From: Streptomyces sp. NBC_00820
GTDB taxonomy: Bacteria > Actinomycetota > Actinomycetes > Streptomycetales > Streptomycetaceae
Direction of reading: 5' to 3'
DNA length: 64,000 bases
Assembly (NCBI RefSeq): GCF_036347055.1
Contig: NZ_CP108882.1
Coordinates: forward strand, 7,304,001 to 7,368,000
Position 1 is the first letter of the stretch. Each line of letters starts with the position of its first letter. Made by a program: the position numbers and the translations under genes. This document shows positions 52,028 to 61,310 of the stretch, in pieces. The notes beneath the pieces were generated by a model that was given only the letters and a program-made list of their open reading frames with translations, was not told the origin of the DNA and did no database searches.

Positions 52028-53248
52028 CTACGTCGCGGTGGGCTGCTGTGGGGAGCGGAGCACGAGCAGGGTGATCTCGCTGGGGGCGAAGACGCGGAAC
52101 GGCGGGCCCCAGAAGCCGGTGCCGCGGCTGGTGTAGAGGAGGGTACGGGTGCCGTGGCGGCTGAGGCCGGCGACGGCGGGCTGGTCGATGCGGACCAGGT
52201 GGTGGAAGGGCCAGATCTGGCCGCCGTGGGTGTGGCCGGAGAGTTGGAGGTCGATGCCGGCGGCTGCCGCGCGGTCGACGAACTTGGGCTGGTGTGCCAG
52301 GAGCAGGACGGGCAGGTCGGGGTCGGCTCCGTCCAGGGCTCCGGCAAGGTGGGCGCGGTGGCCGGCCAGGCCGGAGGACTCGGCGGTGACGTCGTCCACG
52401 CCGGCGACCACGAGGGTGTCGCCTCCGCGTTCGAGGAGCAGATGGCGGTTGCGCAGCGGCTCCCAGCCCAGCTCGTCCATCAGGTCGACCCAGCCCTGGG
52501 CCTCGCTGTAATACTCGTGGTTGCCGGTGACGTAGACACGGGCCCGGGTGGCCCGCACGGTGCCGAGTGGGGCGGCCTGGGCGCGGCGGCGTTCGGCCGT
52601 GCCGTCGGCGATGTCGCCGGTGTGGCAGACCAGGTCGGCCTCCAGGGTGTTCACCGTCTCGCAGACCCGTTCCGACCAGCGGGCGCGGTCGAGGGGGCCG
52701 TAGTGGGTGTCGGTGATGAGGGCCACGCGGGTGCCGTCCAACCCGGCACCCAGTCGCGGGAGTTCCACGTCGAGTAGGCGCACGCGTGGCACGCGACGAG
52801 CCTCGGCGTACCCCCAGGCCAGCAGTGCGGCGGCCACGCCGAGGACGGCCCAAGTGACGATGCGGGCCCGGCCCTGACCGTCACCGACGCCGGCCACGGT
52901 CAGGGCGAGCCGCAGCAGCACTCCGAGCAGGACGGACCAGGTGAACAGGACCCAGCCGGCGCCCAGCAGGGTGTCACCGACGATCGCCGCCCGGTCCTGC
53001 TGACGCCGGCCGTGGCCGCGCATCATCGCGAGCGGCATACCGATCAGGCCGAGGACGAACAGGGCGGTGCCGGCGAGCGTGACGGGCAGCGGCCAGTGCT
53101 GGCCGGTGTACAGCAGCACCCAGCAGGGCACCGCCCACAGCAGGACGGGGGCGATCAGGGGGATGTAGCGCATCAGGCGGTGCAGGCGGCTCTGCCGCGG
53201 TGCTTCCGCCTCCCTGTCCGCGGGTCGGGTGTTGCTGGTGTCGGTCAC
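52028..53248 (-). CDS. Membrane-anchored metallophosphoesterase (YkuE/YaeI-like)
   Basis: A 406-aa protein with four or five N-terminal hydrophobic segments and a C-terminal calcineurin-like phosphoesterase domain. The metal-binding motifs appear in order: ALITDTHYGPL, VCHTGDIADG, VYVTGNHEYY, LLLAHQPKF and LSGHTHGGQIWPFH. The family hydrolyses phosphomonoesters or phosphodiesters; substrate unknown, though YkuE-like proteins have been linked to cell-wall lipid phosphates. GTG 53248 follows AGGAGG, a strong site. It lies outside the biosynthetic cluster and points towards it. Confidence 0.9.
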   Translation of the reverse strand: MTDTSNTRPADREAEAPRQSRLHRLMRYIPLIAPVLLWAVPCWVLLYTGQHWPLPVTLAGTALFVLGLIGMPLAMMRGHGRRQQDRAAIVGDTLLGAGWVLFTWSVLLGVLLRLALTVAGVGDGQGRARIVTWAVLGVAAALLAWGYAEARRVPRVRLLDVELPRLGAGLDGTRVALITDTHYGPLDRARWSERVCETVNTLEADLVCHTGDIADGTAERRRAQAAPLGTVRATRARVYVTGNHEYYSEAQGWVDLMDELGWEPLRNRHLLLERGGDTLVVAGVDDVTAESSGLAGHRAHLAGALDGADPDLPVLLLAHQPKFVDRAAAAGIDLQLSGHTHGGQIWPFHHLVRIDQPAVAGLSRHGTRTLLYTSRGTGFWGPPFRVFAPSEITLLVLRSPQQPTAT

Positions 53249-53372
53249 GCTTCCCCTCCTTGACCAGGCTGCCGTCGCGCGCACTGTATCCGGTCGCCCT
53301 GGGACCGGCCGACCACGGGCGGACGGACGTGCGTGCCTTGCCGTCCTGACGCCGGGCGACGATCCTGGGCCG

Positions 53373-53654
53373 GTGCCAGGACAGAGGAAACGAAAGCGGC
53401 GGCAAGAGGTCGAGAGGCAGCGATTTACCGCTCGCACTTCGCCGGACGCGGGGCGGTGGGAAGTGATCTTCGAGACTCGGGACGAATCGGAGTTGCGGGC
53501 GCGGCTGTGGCGTCTTCGGGAGGCGCGAGTCGACCGGTCGATGATCCGGATCGACACGCTGTGCGGCCGCCTGGCGCTGCCGACCACCTACCGGCTGAGC
53601 CGGTTCGTGACGGACCCCGTGTGCGAGTCCGATCACGAGTGCTCTGATCATTGA
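53373..53654 (+). CDS. Small conserved-looking hypothetical protein
   Basis: A 93-aa basic protein: start VPGQRKRKRRQEVERQRFTA, then WEVIFETRDESELRARLWRL and TLCGRLALPTTYRLSRFV. The pattern (KRKRR start, WEVxFET, CGRLxxPTTYRLS) looks like a recurring Streptomyces hypothetical protein; no function is known. GTG 53373 was chosen for this alignment; no strong ribosome site is seen. It is immediately followed by an IS5 remnant. Confidence 0.6.
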   Translation: MPGQRKRKRRQEVERQRFTARTSPDAGRWEVIFETRDESELRARLWRLREARVDRSMIRIDTLCGRLALPTTYRLSRFVTDPVCESDHECSDH

Positions 53655-53658
53655 TCTT

Positions 53659-53727
53659 GTGGTGGGTCGAGGTGAGTTGACGGACGCGGCGTGGGAGCGG
53701 ACAGAGCCGCTGCTCGCCCAGCAGGGC
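53659..53727 (+). pseudogene. IS5-family transposase N-terminal remnant
   Basis: GTG 53659 starts VGRGELTDAAWERTEPLLAQ, the typical N-terminus of IS5-type transposases of Streptomyces (GELTDxAWxxIEPLLP). Homology is lost after about 22 codons. The following sequence to 53995 shows no gene. Confidence 0.6.
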
Positions 53728-53995
53728 ATGAACACCAGCAAGGTCGTCCTCGCGCCGATGACGCGTCTGTTCCGGGTGGCGAGAGGGCGACACATCGAGA
53801 TCACCGCGTCCGTAGGAGCGCGTGCCCTGGGACAGGGGCGCGACCGCGCGGACGTCCGCTCCGGTGCCGAGCATGGAGGAAGCCTTCGCCTTTACCGCCG
53901 CCGCCGGTGACGCCGCGCCCCACGTTGGATCGGCGCTCCGGTTTCCGGTCGCCGATACCGTCCCGGTAGACCAGGGGTAGAGGTGAAGGTGAAGG

Positions 53996-54409
53996 GTGAG
54001 AATCTTTTGGCTTCTGATTCGGCTCGGATGCGTCGTCGTGTCGGCGGTCGCGCCATTGGCGGTTTTCCCTTACCTCCTTTTCAGCGCGCTCGAGGGGCAG
54101 TCCGGAGTGAGCACGCCGAGCGGGGACCGGTGGGCGGACGCACTCCAGGTCGCCGCTCCAGCAGCGGCCGTCGAGTTGGGGATCATCGTGGTCGTGCTGC
54201 TCTGGGGCAACGCGGTGAGCAGCAATCCGGCCTCACCATCCGCTCGCGCCGTCGCGGTCGCAACGGCGGCAGTGTGCGCCGGTCTTCCCACCACGTTCTT
54301 CGTGGGTTTGCCGGTGTGGCCCTTGGTCCTGTTGAGCTGCGTCGTACCTGCGGCTCTGATCGCCCCTGCCCTCATGCGGTCCGCAGCCGCGATCACACCG
54401 TCCGCCTGA
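53996..54409 (+). CDS. Small membrane protein, unknown function
   Basis: A 137-aa protein with four hydrophobic segments (FWLLIRLGCVVVSAVAPLAV, AAAVELGIIVVVLLW, AVAVATAAVCAGLPTTFFVG and WPLVLLSCVVPAALIAPAL). No family is recognised. GTG 53996 is preceded by a GAAGGTGAAGG stretch. Isolated between an IS remnant and the DyP operon, whose genes converge on it. Confidence 0.55.
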   Translation: MRIFWLLIRLGCVVVSAVAPLAVFPYLLFSALEGQSGVSTPSGDRWADALQVAAPAAAVELGIIVVVLLWGNAVSSNPASPSARAVAVATAAVCAGLPTTFFVGLPVWPLVLLSCVVPAALIAPALMRSAAAITPSA

Positions 54410-54552
54410 GCCCGGTTCGACGGGCTTGGCCTCGCTTCTTCCGAGTACTGATGGTGTCGTCGTGAGCGGCCGGATGTCTGATATGTCCCGTACCGTGTCG
54501 AGGCCAAGTCGAGGACATTTCCCTCGTGACGGAGCGCGCGTCGCGCTCTAAG

Positions 54553-55881
54553 TCAGTCCTGGAGATCGCCGAGCCAGCGCAGGGCGCTCAAGCCCGGCAG
54601 GAAGCAGTACTCGCCGCCGCGGGTGACGACGAACCGCGGCAGCGGGGTAAGGCGCCGTCGCACCGGCCGCCGGGGAACGGTGAAGCCGGTGACGCCGTTG
54701 TGGGATCCGGTGACGGGGTCTTTGGCGTTGCCTGCGCCGAAGAAGACGCCGTCGTTCATCCATTCCGACTGGACGAACTCGAACTGTCGCCCGAGGTGGG
54801 CTCCGATGAACGCGAACATCAGGCCGCGGTCGGCCCCGTCGTCCTCCAGGACTTCCTCGGGCAGCGGCGGACCGTAGACGGCGCCTCGCCTGATCATGCG
54901 GTGCAGTCGCACCTCTCCCGCCACCGAGGCGTCGCGGGGGTTGGCCCGGCGGATGTGGCAGCCGCCGGGCGTGATGAATCCCGCGGGGTCGTCTCGCTCG
55001 TACAGGAAGGTGTTGCGGCGGTGCGGGTCCGCACCGAGAGCGGGGTCGTCGTGCTGCGGACTGAGCGCCAGGGGAGCACCGCTGCGCCAGCGTCCCATGA
55101 TCTTGGCAGCGAGCAGTTCCTCGTCCTCGCAACCAGTGGAGTTGTCCCGCAGATAGCGGCGGAACGCGGCGACATCCTGGTGGAGCTTACGGAAGACCGC
55201 ATAGCTGCCGTTGCGTCCCAGCACCTCTGGCTGCGGGGTCTGGACACCGCCGATCTCGTCCCGGTAGCCGAGCACGAACTCCCCGGCCTTCAACGGCACC
55301 TCAAGCTGGTTCGACCCGGCGATGCCGCTTCCTTCGACGGCCGGATGGCTGACGCCGTCGCGATATCCGAAATGCTCGGTCTCGGTGGGCAGCGCGTGGC
55401 AGTCCTGCCGCCAGATCGCGGTCACACCGCGAAGGCGGTCGTACGCGGCCCGGTCGAGGACCGCCTCCAACCGCGGGGCGTCGGGCGCGACCGCCGCGAC
55501 CACCACGTGGACATCCGGCGTGCCCAGTGGGGCTTCCCAGTTCTCAGGGCTGCTCTCGCCGACATCGCTCAGCGCTTTGGCCCGGGCGGCCATCCCCTGC
55601 CTGAACTCCCAGGCGAACGTGTCCAGTGATGCGCGCGGCACACCCAGCGCCTCCAGGCCGTGGCAGGTGACCGCGACACTGACCCAGGTATCCCCCAGGG
55701 GGCTGACCGAGTCGGCGGCAGAGGTCACCACCGAACTCGCGCGCCGCATCAACTCCCGCCCGCCCTCTCGGTCATCGACGCGGAACACAAGGTACGTCGC
55801 CGCGTAAGGGGTCGGCCGGGGGCTGAGAACCCCGCGCTGAATATCTTCGAGTTCCAACGCGACTTGCCTAGGTCCGCTCAC
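54553..55881 (-). CDS. DyP-type haem peroxidase
   Basis: A 442-aa dye-decolorising peroxidase. It begins VSGPRQVALELEDIQRGVLS (the typical EDIQGxVL-like start), and shows the distal GxxDG motif in HFGYRDGVSHP with its catalytic aspartate, the proximal-histidine region GGCHIRRANPRD, and the C-terminal haem-pocket segment with FVQSEWMNDGVFF. No Tat signal is present, so it is probably cytoplasmic and closest to the larger class C/D-type DyPs. GTG 55881 follows AGGGAGG. It is the third gene of a three-gene unit with two unknown proteins. Confidence 0.92.
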   Translation of the reverse strand: MSGPRQVALELEDIQRGVLSPRPTPYAATYLVFRVDDREGGRELMRRASSVVTSAADSVSPLGDTWVSVAVTCHGLEALGVPRASLDTFAWEFRQGMAARAKALSDVGESSPENWEAPLGTPDVHVVVAAVAPDAPRLEAVLDRAAYDRLRGVTAIWRQDCHALPTETEHFGYRDGVSHPAVEGSGIAGSNQLEVPLKAGEFVLGYRDEIGGVQTPQPEVLGRNGSYAVFRKLHQDVAAFRRYLRDNSTGCEDEELLAAKIMGRWRSGAPLALSPQHDDPALGADPHRRNTFLYERDDPAGFITPGGCHIRRANPRDASVAGEVRLHRMIRRGAVYGPPLPEEVLEDDGADRGLMFAFIGAHLGRQFEFVQSEWMNDGVFFGAGNAKDPVTGSHNGVTGFTVPRRPVRRRLTPLPRFVVTRGGEYCFLPGLSALRWLGDLQD

Positions 55882-55900
55882 AGTCCGCCTCCCTGCGGGA

Positions 55901-56914
55901 CTACTTCGAGACGAGGTTCCGCCAGAAATTCCGCAGGCTCTCGTCGCCGCCGAACAAGGAGCTGAAGATCGTGGAGTCCGCCAGCAGCACATCGCCGGCC
56001 CGCTCACCGCTCGGAGGCATCCACAGGAACATGTTGAACTCGGTGTTGCCGGCTTCGGTGAACGGATGTGGCCTGGAGGTGTCGATCGGCTGCCTGGCCA
56101 GCACGTGGATGGCATCCGGGTCGTCGGTCGTCACGGCGTAATGCGGCAGGTGCATATGGAAGTTGAAGTTCGTCACTCCTTCCAGCCACCCTTTGGCATC
56201 CAGGTCACCGACTGTGGACAGCGGGGCGATCCCTTTCTTCTCCCCCGCCGCGGGGCGCAGTCCGTAGCGGTTCTCGACCGGCACCCCGAGGCCCTGCATC
56301 AAGTCCCGCACGTACGTGGCGAATCGCTGCTGGCGGGGTACCAGGGGATCGCCGTGATGGCGGTACTCCACGTCCCGCACGGCCAGATCGTCCGACGCCC
56401 CGACGTCATGGTGGGGCCCCAGGACCAGACAGGCGTCCTCTCGGCCGAGGAAAGCCCGCAGTGCCTCGACCTCCTCGGGCTGGGCCGCCTGCCCGGTGAC
56501 CATGTGGTCCAGCCCGAACACGAACAGGGTGTCGGTGTCGGCCAGCACGCGTTCGTCGAGCGGGGTCCGGAAACCGGCGTGGTCGATGCGCTGATACACC
56601 GGGACGGGGTGCCCGGTGACCTCCTCGACGAACTGCTGGAACGGCACCCAGGCCCAGAAGAACAACTCCAGTGATCCAGCGATGCCTTGCTGGAACTGAA
56701 ACGGGTCCGACCACTTCGGGTCCTCGTAGGCGGGCCACGCCACCCGCCTGACCTCCGTCATGGTGGAGAACCGGTTGTCCAGCCCGGCCGGATTTCTGCC
56801 CGCCTCGGCCGGATAGCTCCACGAGACGTAGATGCTCACACGTCGCCGACCAGGGGTGTACTCGCGCGGTACGTGGTTCTGGTTGTAGGTGCGCGCGGTA
56901 CTGGCCTCGCTCAT
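55901..56914 (-). CDS. Unknown protein encoded upstream of the DyP peroxidase
   Basis: A 337-aa soluble protein without signal peptide. It starts MSEASTARTYNQNHVPREYT and has a WSYPAEAGRNPAGLDNRF segment; the centre reads DTDTLFVFGLDHMVTG, LRAFLGREDACLVLGPHHDV, which resembles a class I glutamine-amidotransferase/ThuA-like fold, but no catalytic cysteine elbow is obvious. The C-terminus is histidine-rich around FNFHMHLPHYAV. It ends 19 bp before the DyP start and has GGAG before its ATG. Function unknown; co-occurrence suggests it serves the peroxidase or shares its substrate. Confidence 0.7.
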   Translation of the reverse strand: MSEASTARTYNQNHVPREYTPGRRRVSIYVSWSYPAEAGRNPAGLDNRFSTMTEVRRVAWPAYEDPKWSDPFQFQQGIAGSLELFFWAWVPFQQFVEEVTGHPVPVYQRIDHAGFRTPLDERVLADTDTLFVFGLDHMVTGQAAQPEEVEALRAFLGREDACLVLGPHHDVGASDDLAVRDVEYRHHGDPLVPRQQRFATYVRDLMQGLGVPVENRYGLRPAAGEKKGIAPLSTVGDLDAKGWLEGVTNFNFHMHLPHYAVTTDDPDAIHVLARQPIDTSRPHPFTEAGNTEFNMFLWMPPSGERAGDVLLADSTIFSSLFGGDESLRNFWRNLVSK

Positions 56915-56958
56915 CTCGTCTCCGATCCGCAGTGGGACAAGTGCGCGACAGCCCGCTC

Positions 56959-57492
56959 TCACTGCAGCTGGTCGAGCATCTCTGACAGAGCACCCTTGAT
57001 CCGCAGAGCCTTCTTGATCTCATCAGCGGTCACATACGGGTACTCCCCGTACTCGATGAAGCTCGGACAGTGGTGTTCACGCACAAACCTGACGAACGCC
57101 TCAGGGTTGGTCCGCCAGTCCTCGGGGAACCCTTCGAGGTTCTCGAAGGCCGTGCTCACCCCCGCCTTGCTGAAAAGCGCGACGGCGTCCTCCGTGTACT
57201 TGTCGAAGTCGGTATCGAAGATCCCCTGATACATGAAGCGCGTGTCGTCGTCGAAGAGCACCCAGCGCAGGTAGTGCAACTTCAGCGGCGCGAGAAGATA
57301 TGGATCTTCCTCCAAGGCCTTGGCCAAGGTGTAGCCGTGCTCACGTATCGCGTCGGCCCGGCCGGGCTTGACCTTCGCGACGATGGTGAACCCATAACAC
57401 GCCGGTGTCCTCGGATAAACGGGGCCGTACTTCCCCTGCTCGAGTTGGTCGGTGTCCTTGGGGATGACGGCCGCCTGCGGCTTGATCTCCAT
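56959..57492 (-). CDS. Unknown protein, first gene of the DyP operon
   Basis: A 177-aa protein preceded by a very good GGAGGAG site. It starts MEIKPQAAVIPKDTDQLEQG; the core FTIVAKVKPGRADAIREHGY, LKLHYLRWVLFDDDTRFMYQ, GIFDTDFDKYTEDAVALFS looks like a ferredoxin-like alpha+beta (dimeric barrel) fold, the same general fold as DyP and chlorite dismutase domains. No haem ligand is evident. Transcribed with the two following genes; role unknown. Confidence 0.7.
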   Translation of the reverse strand: MEIKPQAAVIPKDTDQLEQGKYGPVYPRTPACYGFTIVAKVKPGRADAIREHGYTLAKALEEDPYLLAPLKLHYLRWVLFDDDTRFMYQGIFDTDFDKYTEDAVALFSKAGVSTAFENLEGFPEDWRTNPEAFVRFVREHHCPSFIEYGEYPYVTADEIKKALRIKGALSEMLDQLQ

Positions 57493-57641
57493 GTCCGCTC
57501 CTCCCACCGCCCACCGCCCACCGGCCGGGGACAATTCCCCCCATTGTCCCACGCGTCAGGTCCACCCGCCTTGTCGGCAGCGAGGAGCTGAAACGCCTTG
57601 ACCGCCCAGCGCGGGCGGCAGGTTCGTGGTTGGGCCGGAGT

Positions 57642-58070
57642 TCAGAGTCGAACGTCTTTCCGCCCGCCTCGGTGTCCGCCGTCCCCGCGCCCGGACGCGG
57701 ACACGGCGCGGATGCACTGTCGGCACCGTGCGAGCTCCACGGAGTGGTCGATGAGCCGGTCGTCGACAGGGCGGTCGGTGGTGAGGAGCCGGAGGTACGT
57801 GAGGGTGGTGAGATCCTCGATCAGCTCGTACGGGTCGGTGTCCGAGGGGAGTTCACCCTGCCCGACGGCCCGGCTCACGATCGCGGCGGCGCCGGTGAAC
57901 CGAAGCACCCAGAACTCCTCGTTGGCTCGCACCACTTCGTCGTCGTTCGCCGCGCGAGACACCCCGGTGCGGGTGACCCGCCCGACCTCGGCCCGTTCGA
58001 TAAGCCCGACGGCCTGGGTGAGGAGTGCGCGCAGGTCCCCCCCCAGCGTGCCCGTGTCAGGTACCGGGTT
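57642..58070 (-). pseudogene. TetR-type regulator, C-terminal domain only
   Basis: The frame reads VPDTGTLGGDLRALLTQAVG, then EFWVLRFTGAAAIVSRAVGQ, GELPSDTDPYELIEDLTTLT and DDRLIDHSVELA, which is the ligand-binding domain of TetR regulators with the TGTLxGDLxALL start. The HTH that should precede it is absent: the upstream 230 bp code for nothing similar. It ends with an Arg/Gly-rich tail. Probably an N-terminally deleted regulator of the divergent alcohol dehydrogenase. Confidence 0.65.
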
Positions 58071-58303
58071 CTCTCTCCCCCCGTCGAGGGAGCCGCACGT
58101 CGTCACCCCATGGCGGAGCCGATCGCCGCCGACATCCCGGGCCGGACCAGGCCGCTGCGCGGCTGTCGGTGAGGCGAACCGGCCTCGACCACATGGTGCG
58201 GAGCGTTGAAGCTTTGACGTGGTGACGCCGGGGGCCGGCCCGTGCGGCTGCCGGGCCTGCGGCCCACACTGGGAGAGGAGCCGCCGACAGGACGGGGCGA
58301 GCG

Positions 58304-59308
58304 ATGCGCGCATGGGTGGTGACCCGGCCGGGGCCGGTCGAGGAAGGTCCGCTGCGGCTCGTGGAGCGGCCCGCCCCGGTGCCGGGGGAGGGGGAGCTGC
58401 TGGTGCGTGTGCGGGCGTGCGGGGTGTGCCGCACGGATCTGCACGTCACCGAGGGCGACCTGCCCGAGCATCGGCCGGAGGTGACGCCCGGCCACGAAGT
58501 CGTCGGCGAGGTCACCGGCACGGGACCCGGTGTGGAGGGATGGGCGCCAGGCGACCGCGTGGGAGTGGCGTGGCTGCGAAGCACCGACGGCACCTGCCGC
58601 TTCTGCCTGCGCGGCGACGAGAACCTCTGTCCCGGCTCCCGGTACACCGGCTGGGACGCCGACGGCGGCTACGCCGAGTACACGACCGTTCCCGCGCCCT
58701 TCGCCTACCGCCTGCCGCCGGACGTCGACGAGGTCGCCCTCGCGCCGTTGCTGTGCGCGGGCATCATCGGCTACCGGGCCCTGCTGCGGACCTCACTCCC
58801 GCCCGGCGGCCGCCTCGGGCTGTACGGGTTCGGGGGCAGCGCCCACCTGTGTGCGCAGGTCGCCCTGGCGCAGGGGGCGACCGTGCACGTCCTGACCCGG
58901 GGCGACGCCGCCAGGCGACTGGCGCTCGGCCTCGGCTGCGCCTCGGCCGTCGGCATCCACGACAGACCACCTGAGCCGCTGGACGCGGCGATCCTGTTCG
59001 CACCGGCGGGCGATCTCGTGCCGGTAGCACTGCGGGGCCTCGATCGCGGCGGGGTGCTCGCCATCGCGGGCATCCATCTCAGCGACATCCCCGTCCTGCG
59101 CTACGAGGAGGAGCTGTTCTACGAGAAGGAGCTGCGCAGCGTCACCTCCAACACCCGCCGCGACGGATGCGACTTCCTCGACATCGCCGCCCGTCACGGG
59201 ATTCGGGCCACCACGCACCCCTACCCGCTCTCCGAAGCGTTGCGGGCGCTCCAGGACCTGAAGGCCGGCCGCTTCGACGGCGCGGCGGTCCTGGTCGACG
59301 ACCTCTGA
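58304..59308 (+). CDS. Zinc-dependent alcohol dehydrogenase
   Basis: A 334-aa MDR-superfamily enzyme. Catalytic zinc ligands: [11 protein letters not shown] (Cys) and the GHE of [18 protein letters not shown]. The structural-zinc loop reads [15 protein letters not shown], so the first of the four usual cysteines is Asp. NAD(P)-binding Rossmann motif is [21 protein letters not shown]-terminal [20 protein letters not shown] and [13 protein letters not shown] match AdhA-type bacterial alcohol dehydrogenases. ATG 58304. It diverges from a broken TetR gene and is followed by a P450 remnant. Confidence 0.92.
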   Translation: MRAWVVTRPGPVEEGPLRLVERPAPVPGEGELLVRVRACGVCRTDLHVTEGDLPEHRPEVTPGHEVVGEVTGTGPGVEGWAPGDRVGVAWLRSTDGTCRFCLRGDENLCPGSRYTGWDADGGYAEYTTVPAPFAYRLPPDVDEVALAPLLCAGIIGYRALLRTSLPPGGRLGLYGFGGSAHLCAQVALAQGATVHVLTRGDAARRLALGLGCASAVGIHDRPPEPLDAAILFAPAGDLVPVALRGLDRGGVLAIAGIHLSDIPVLRYEEELFYEKELRSVTSNTRRDGCDFLDIAARHGIRATTHPYPLSEALRALQDLKAGRFDGAAVLVDDL

Positions 59309-59329
59309 ACGACGGTGCCGCGCGGTCGT

Positions 59330-59600
59330 GTTCCCCGAGGCCGCCGGCCTCACCGATGAGGACGACATCCTGGACGAGCCGTTTCCGCTGTCCCTACCGC
59401 TTCGACATCTTCCGCGACGACCTCAACGCCTCGATCGCCTTCTCCGCCGCTGCCGACCACCTCGCGTCCGGGCCCGGCCGGCACTTCTGTTCGGCACGCT
59501 CCTGGCCAAGTCCGACGTCGAGACGGCCGTCAACCAACTCCTGGACGCGGGCCACGATCCGTGCGGTGAGGTTCACCCCTGTGGCTCGATGAGGTCCTGA
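59330..59600 (+). pseudogene. Cytochrome P450 C-terminal remnant with frameshifts
   Basis: Pieces of a P450 in different frames: FPEAAGLTDEDDILDEPF, then FRDDLNASIAFSAAADHLAS followed by GPGRHFC (the haem-cysteine loop), then GTLLAKSDVETAVNQLLDA, then VRFTPVAR at the end. At least three frame changes are needed to join them, and everything before the haem loop region is missing. The rest of the gap to 59705 is non-coding. Confidence 0.7.
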
Positions 59601-59705
59601 ACGCGTGCTCCGGGGGAGCGCCGGCGTCCTGCTCCGTGCCGCCGGCCGGCATCCGGCTCCCGCTCCCCGCTGGTGAGACCGGTCGTGCCTGCATAGCGTG
59701 ATCAC

Positions 59706-61208
59706 ATGACCACAGAAACAGCCCGTCCCGCTCTCGACGACCGGCGGTGGAAAGCGCTCGGGGTCTGTCTGACCGCGGGCTTCATCTCGCTGCTCGACGT
59801 CTCGATCGTGAACGTGGCCCTCCCTTCCATGGAGCGCGGGCTCGGTGCCTCCGAAGCCACTCAGTCCTGGGTGGTGTCCGGGTACGCCCTCGCCTTCGGG
59901 CTCGCGCTGGCGCCGGCGGGGCGACTGGGTGACCTGCGGGGGCGCCGCCAGGCGCTGTTGTTCGGCCTCGGCGTGTTCACGGCCGCGTCGGTGGCGTGCG
60001 GTCTCGCCCCCGGCCCCACCTGGCTGGTGGTGTTCCGGCTGATCCAGGGGGCGGCCGCCGGTGTGGTCGCACCACAGACCTCGGGGCTGATCCAGCAGAT
60101 GTTCCAGGGCGCCGAACGGGCCCGGGCCTTCGGTTTCCACGGCAGCGTCGTCGCGGTGTCCACCGCGGTGGGCCCGCTCGTGGGCGGACTGCTGATCCAG
60201 GCGTTCGGCACGGGCGACGGCTGGCGCTGGGTGTTCTTCGTCAACGCGCCCATCGGGGTGGCCGCCCTCGTCGCGGGCCACCGGCTGCTGCCCCGCCTCC
60301 CGGTGCCGGGCGACAGACAGGAGAAGTTCGATCCGTTCGGCGTACTGCTGCTCGGCACGGGCGTGCTCGCGCTGCTGCTCCCCCTGGTCCAGGAACAGCA
60401 GTGGCAGGGGCGGGCGAAGTGGGCGCTGCTCCCGGTGGGCGCACTGCTGCTGGGAGCCTTCTGGATGTGGGAGAGGATCCAGGGCAGCCGGGGCAAGGCG
60501 CCGCTGGTAGACCTCGGTCTCTTCTCCCTGCGCTCCTTCACGCTCGGCACCCTGATCAGCCTCACGTTCTTCGCGGGGCTCACCACCATCTTCTTCGTCC
60601 TGTCGCTGTTCCTGCAGAACTCCCTGGGATACAGCGCCCTCGCCGCCGGCATGACCATCCTGCCGTTCGCGGCGGCCTCGGCGGTCGGCGCGGCCCTCGG
60701 GGGACGGATGGTGACGCGTTACGGCCGCAGCCTGGTCGTCATCGGCCTGAGCGGGGTGGTCCTCGGGCTGCTCGGCGTCGTGCTGGCCGTGCGGCTGGTG
60801 CCCGGCGAGGGCGTGGGCTGGGCCATGGCGGTGCCGCTGGTCATCGGCGGGCTCGGGTCCGGACTCACGGTCTCGCCCAACACGACCCTCACCCTCACGC
60901 TCGTGCCGGTACGACGGGCCGGTGCGGCCGGCGGGGTGATGCAGACCGGCCAGCGCATCGGCTCGGCCGTGGGCATCGCCGTGGTCGGCTCCGTGTATTT
61001 CGCGCACCTCTCCAACCACGGCCGTGCCACGACGGCCCTTCAGCTCGGGCTCCTCACCGCCACGGCCATCATCCTCGTCGCCCTCGTCCTGGCCGTGGCC
61101 GATCTGCGGGAGCGCCGGGCGCATGTGGGCCACGACGACCTGACGGCGACGCCGTGGCAGGGCGTGGGGGAGAGCGGGGCCGGCGAGAAGGCGGCCCGCG
61201 GGGTCTGA
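59706..61208 (+). CDS. DHA2-type (14-TM) MFS exporter
   Basis: A 500-aa transporter with about fourteen hydrophobic segments. Family motifs: FISLLDVSIVNVALPSMERG (motif D1), SWVVSGYALAFGLALAPAGR with LGDLRGRRQ (motif A), and FRLIQGAAAGVVAPQTSGLI (motif B), then WRWVFFVNAPIG. These are typical of EmrB/QacA drug exporters. The C-terminus has a glycine/glutamate tail. No regulator is adjacent. It could export a secondary metabolite, but it is 8 kb from the cluster and separated by unrelated genes. Confidence 0.93.
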   Translation: MTTETARPALDDRRWKALGVCLTAGFISLLDVSIVNVALPSMERGLGASEATQSWVVSGYALAFGLALAPAGRLGDLRGRRQALLFGLGVFTAASVACGLAPGPTWLVVFRLIQGAAAGVVAPQTSGLIQQMFQGAERARAFGFHGSVVAVSTAVGPLVGGLLIQAFGTGDGWRWVFFVNAPIGVAALVAGHRLLPRLPVPGDRQEKFDPFGVLLLGTGVLALLLPLVQEQQWQGRAKWALLPVGALLLGAFWMWERIQGSRGKAPLVDLGLFSLRSFTLGTLISLTFFAGLTTIFFVLSLFLQNSLGYSALAAGMTILPFAAASAVGAALGGRMVTRYGRSLVVIGLSGVVLGLLGVVLAVRLVPGEGVGWAMAVPLVIGGLGSGLTVSPNTTLTLTLVPVRRAGAAGGVMQTGQRIGSAVGIAVVGSVYFAHLSNHGRATTALQLGLLTATAIILVALVLAVADLRERRAHVGHDDLTATPWQGVGESGAGEKAARGV

Positions 61209-61310
61209 GGCCGGGCTCGGCCCGAGGTCGTACGGGGGTCTGAGGCCATGCTCGGCCCCGAGGCCGTACGGGGCGCTTGAGACCCGGCCCGCCCCGAGGC
61301 CGTACGGTGC
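61209..61310. repeat. Degenerate 35- to 45-bp repeats before a terminator
   Basis: Blocks of CCGAGGCCGTACGGGG-type sequence recur at about 61224, 61259, 61295 and again inside the following hairpin (61329), each following GGCTCGGCC/GGCCCGCC. They lie between convergent genes. Confidence 0.65.

Noticed and set aside
59706..61208. MFS exporter as the resistance pump of the PKS-NRPS cluster
   Set aside because: It is 8 kb beyond the cluster terminator and separated by unrelated operons; no evidence links them.
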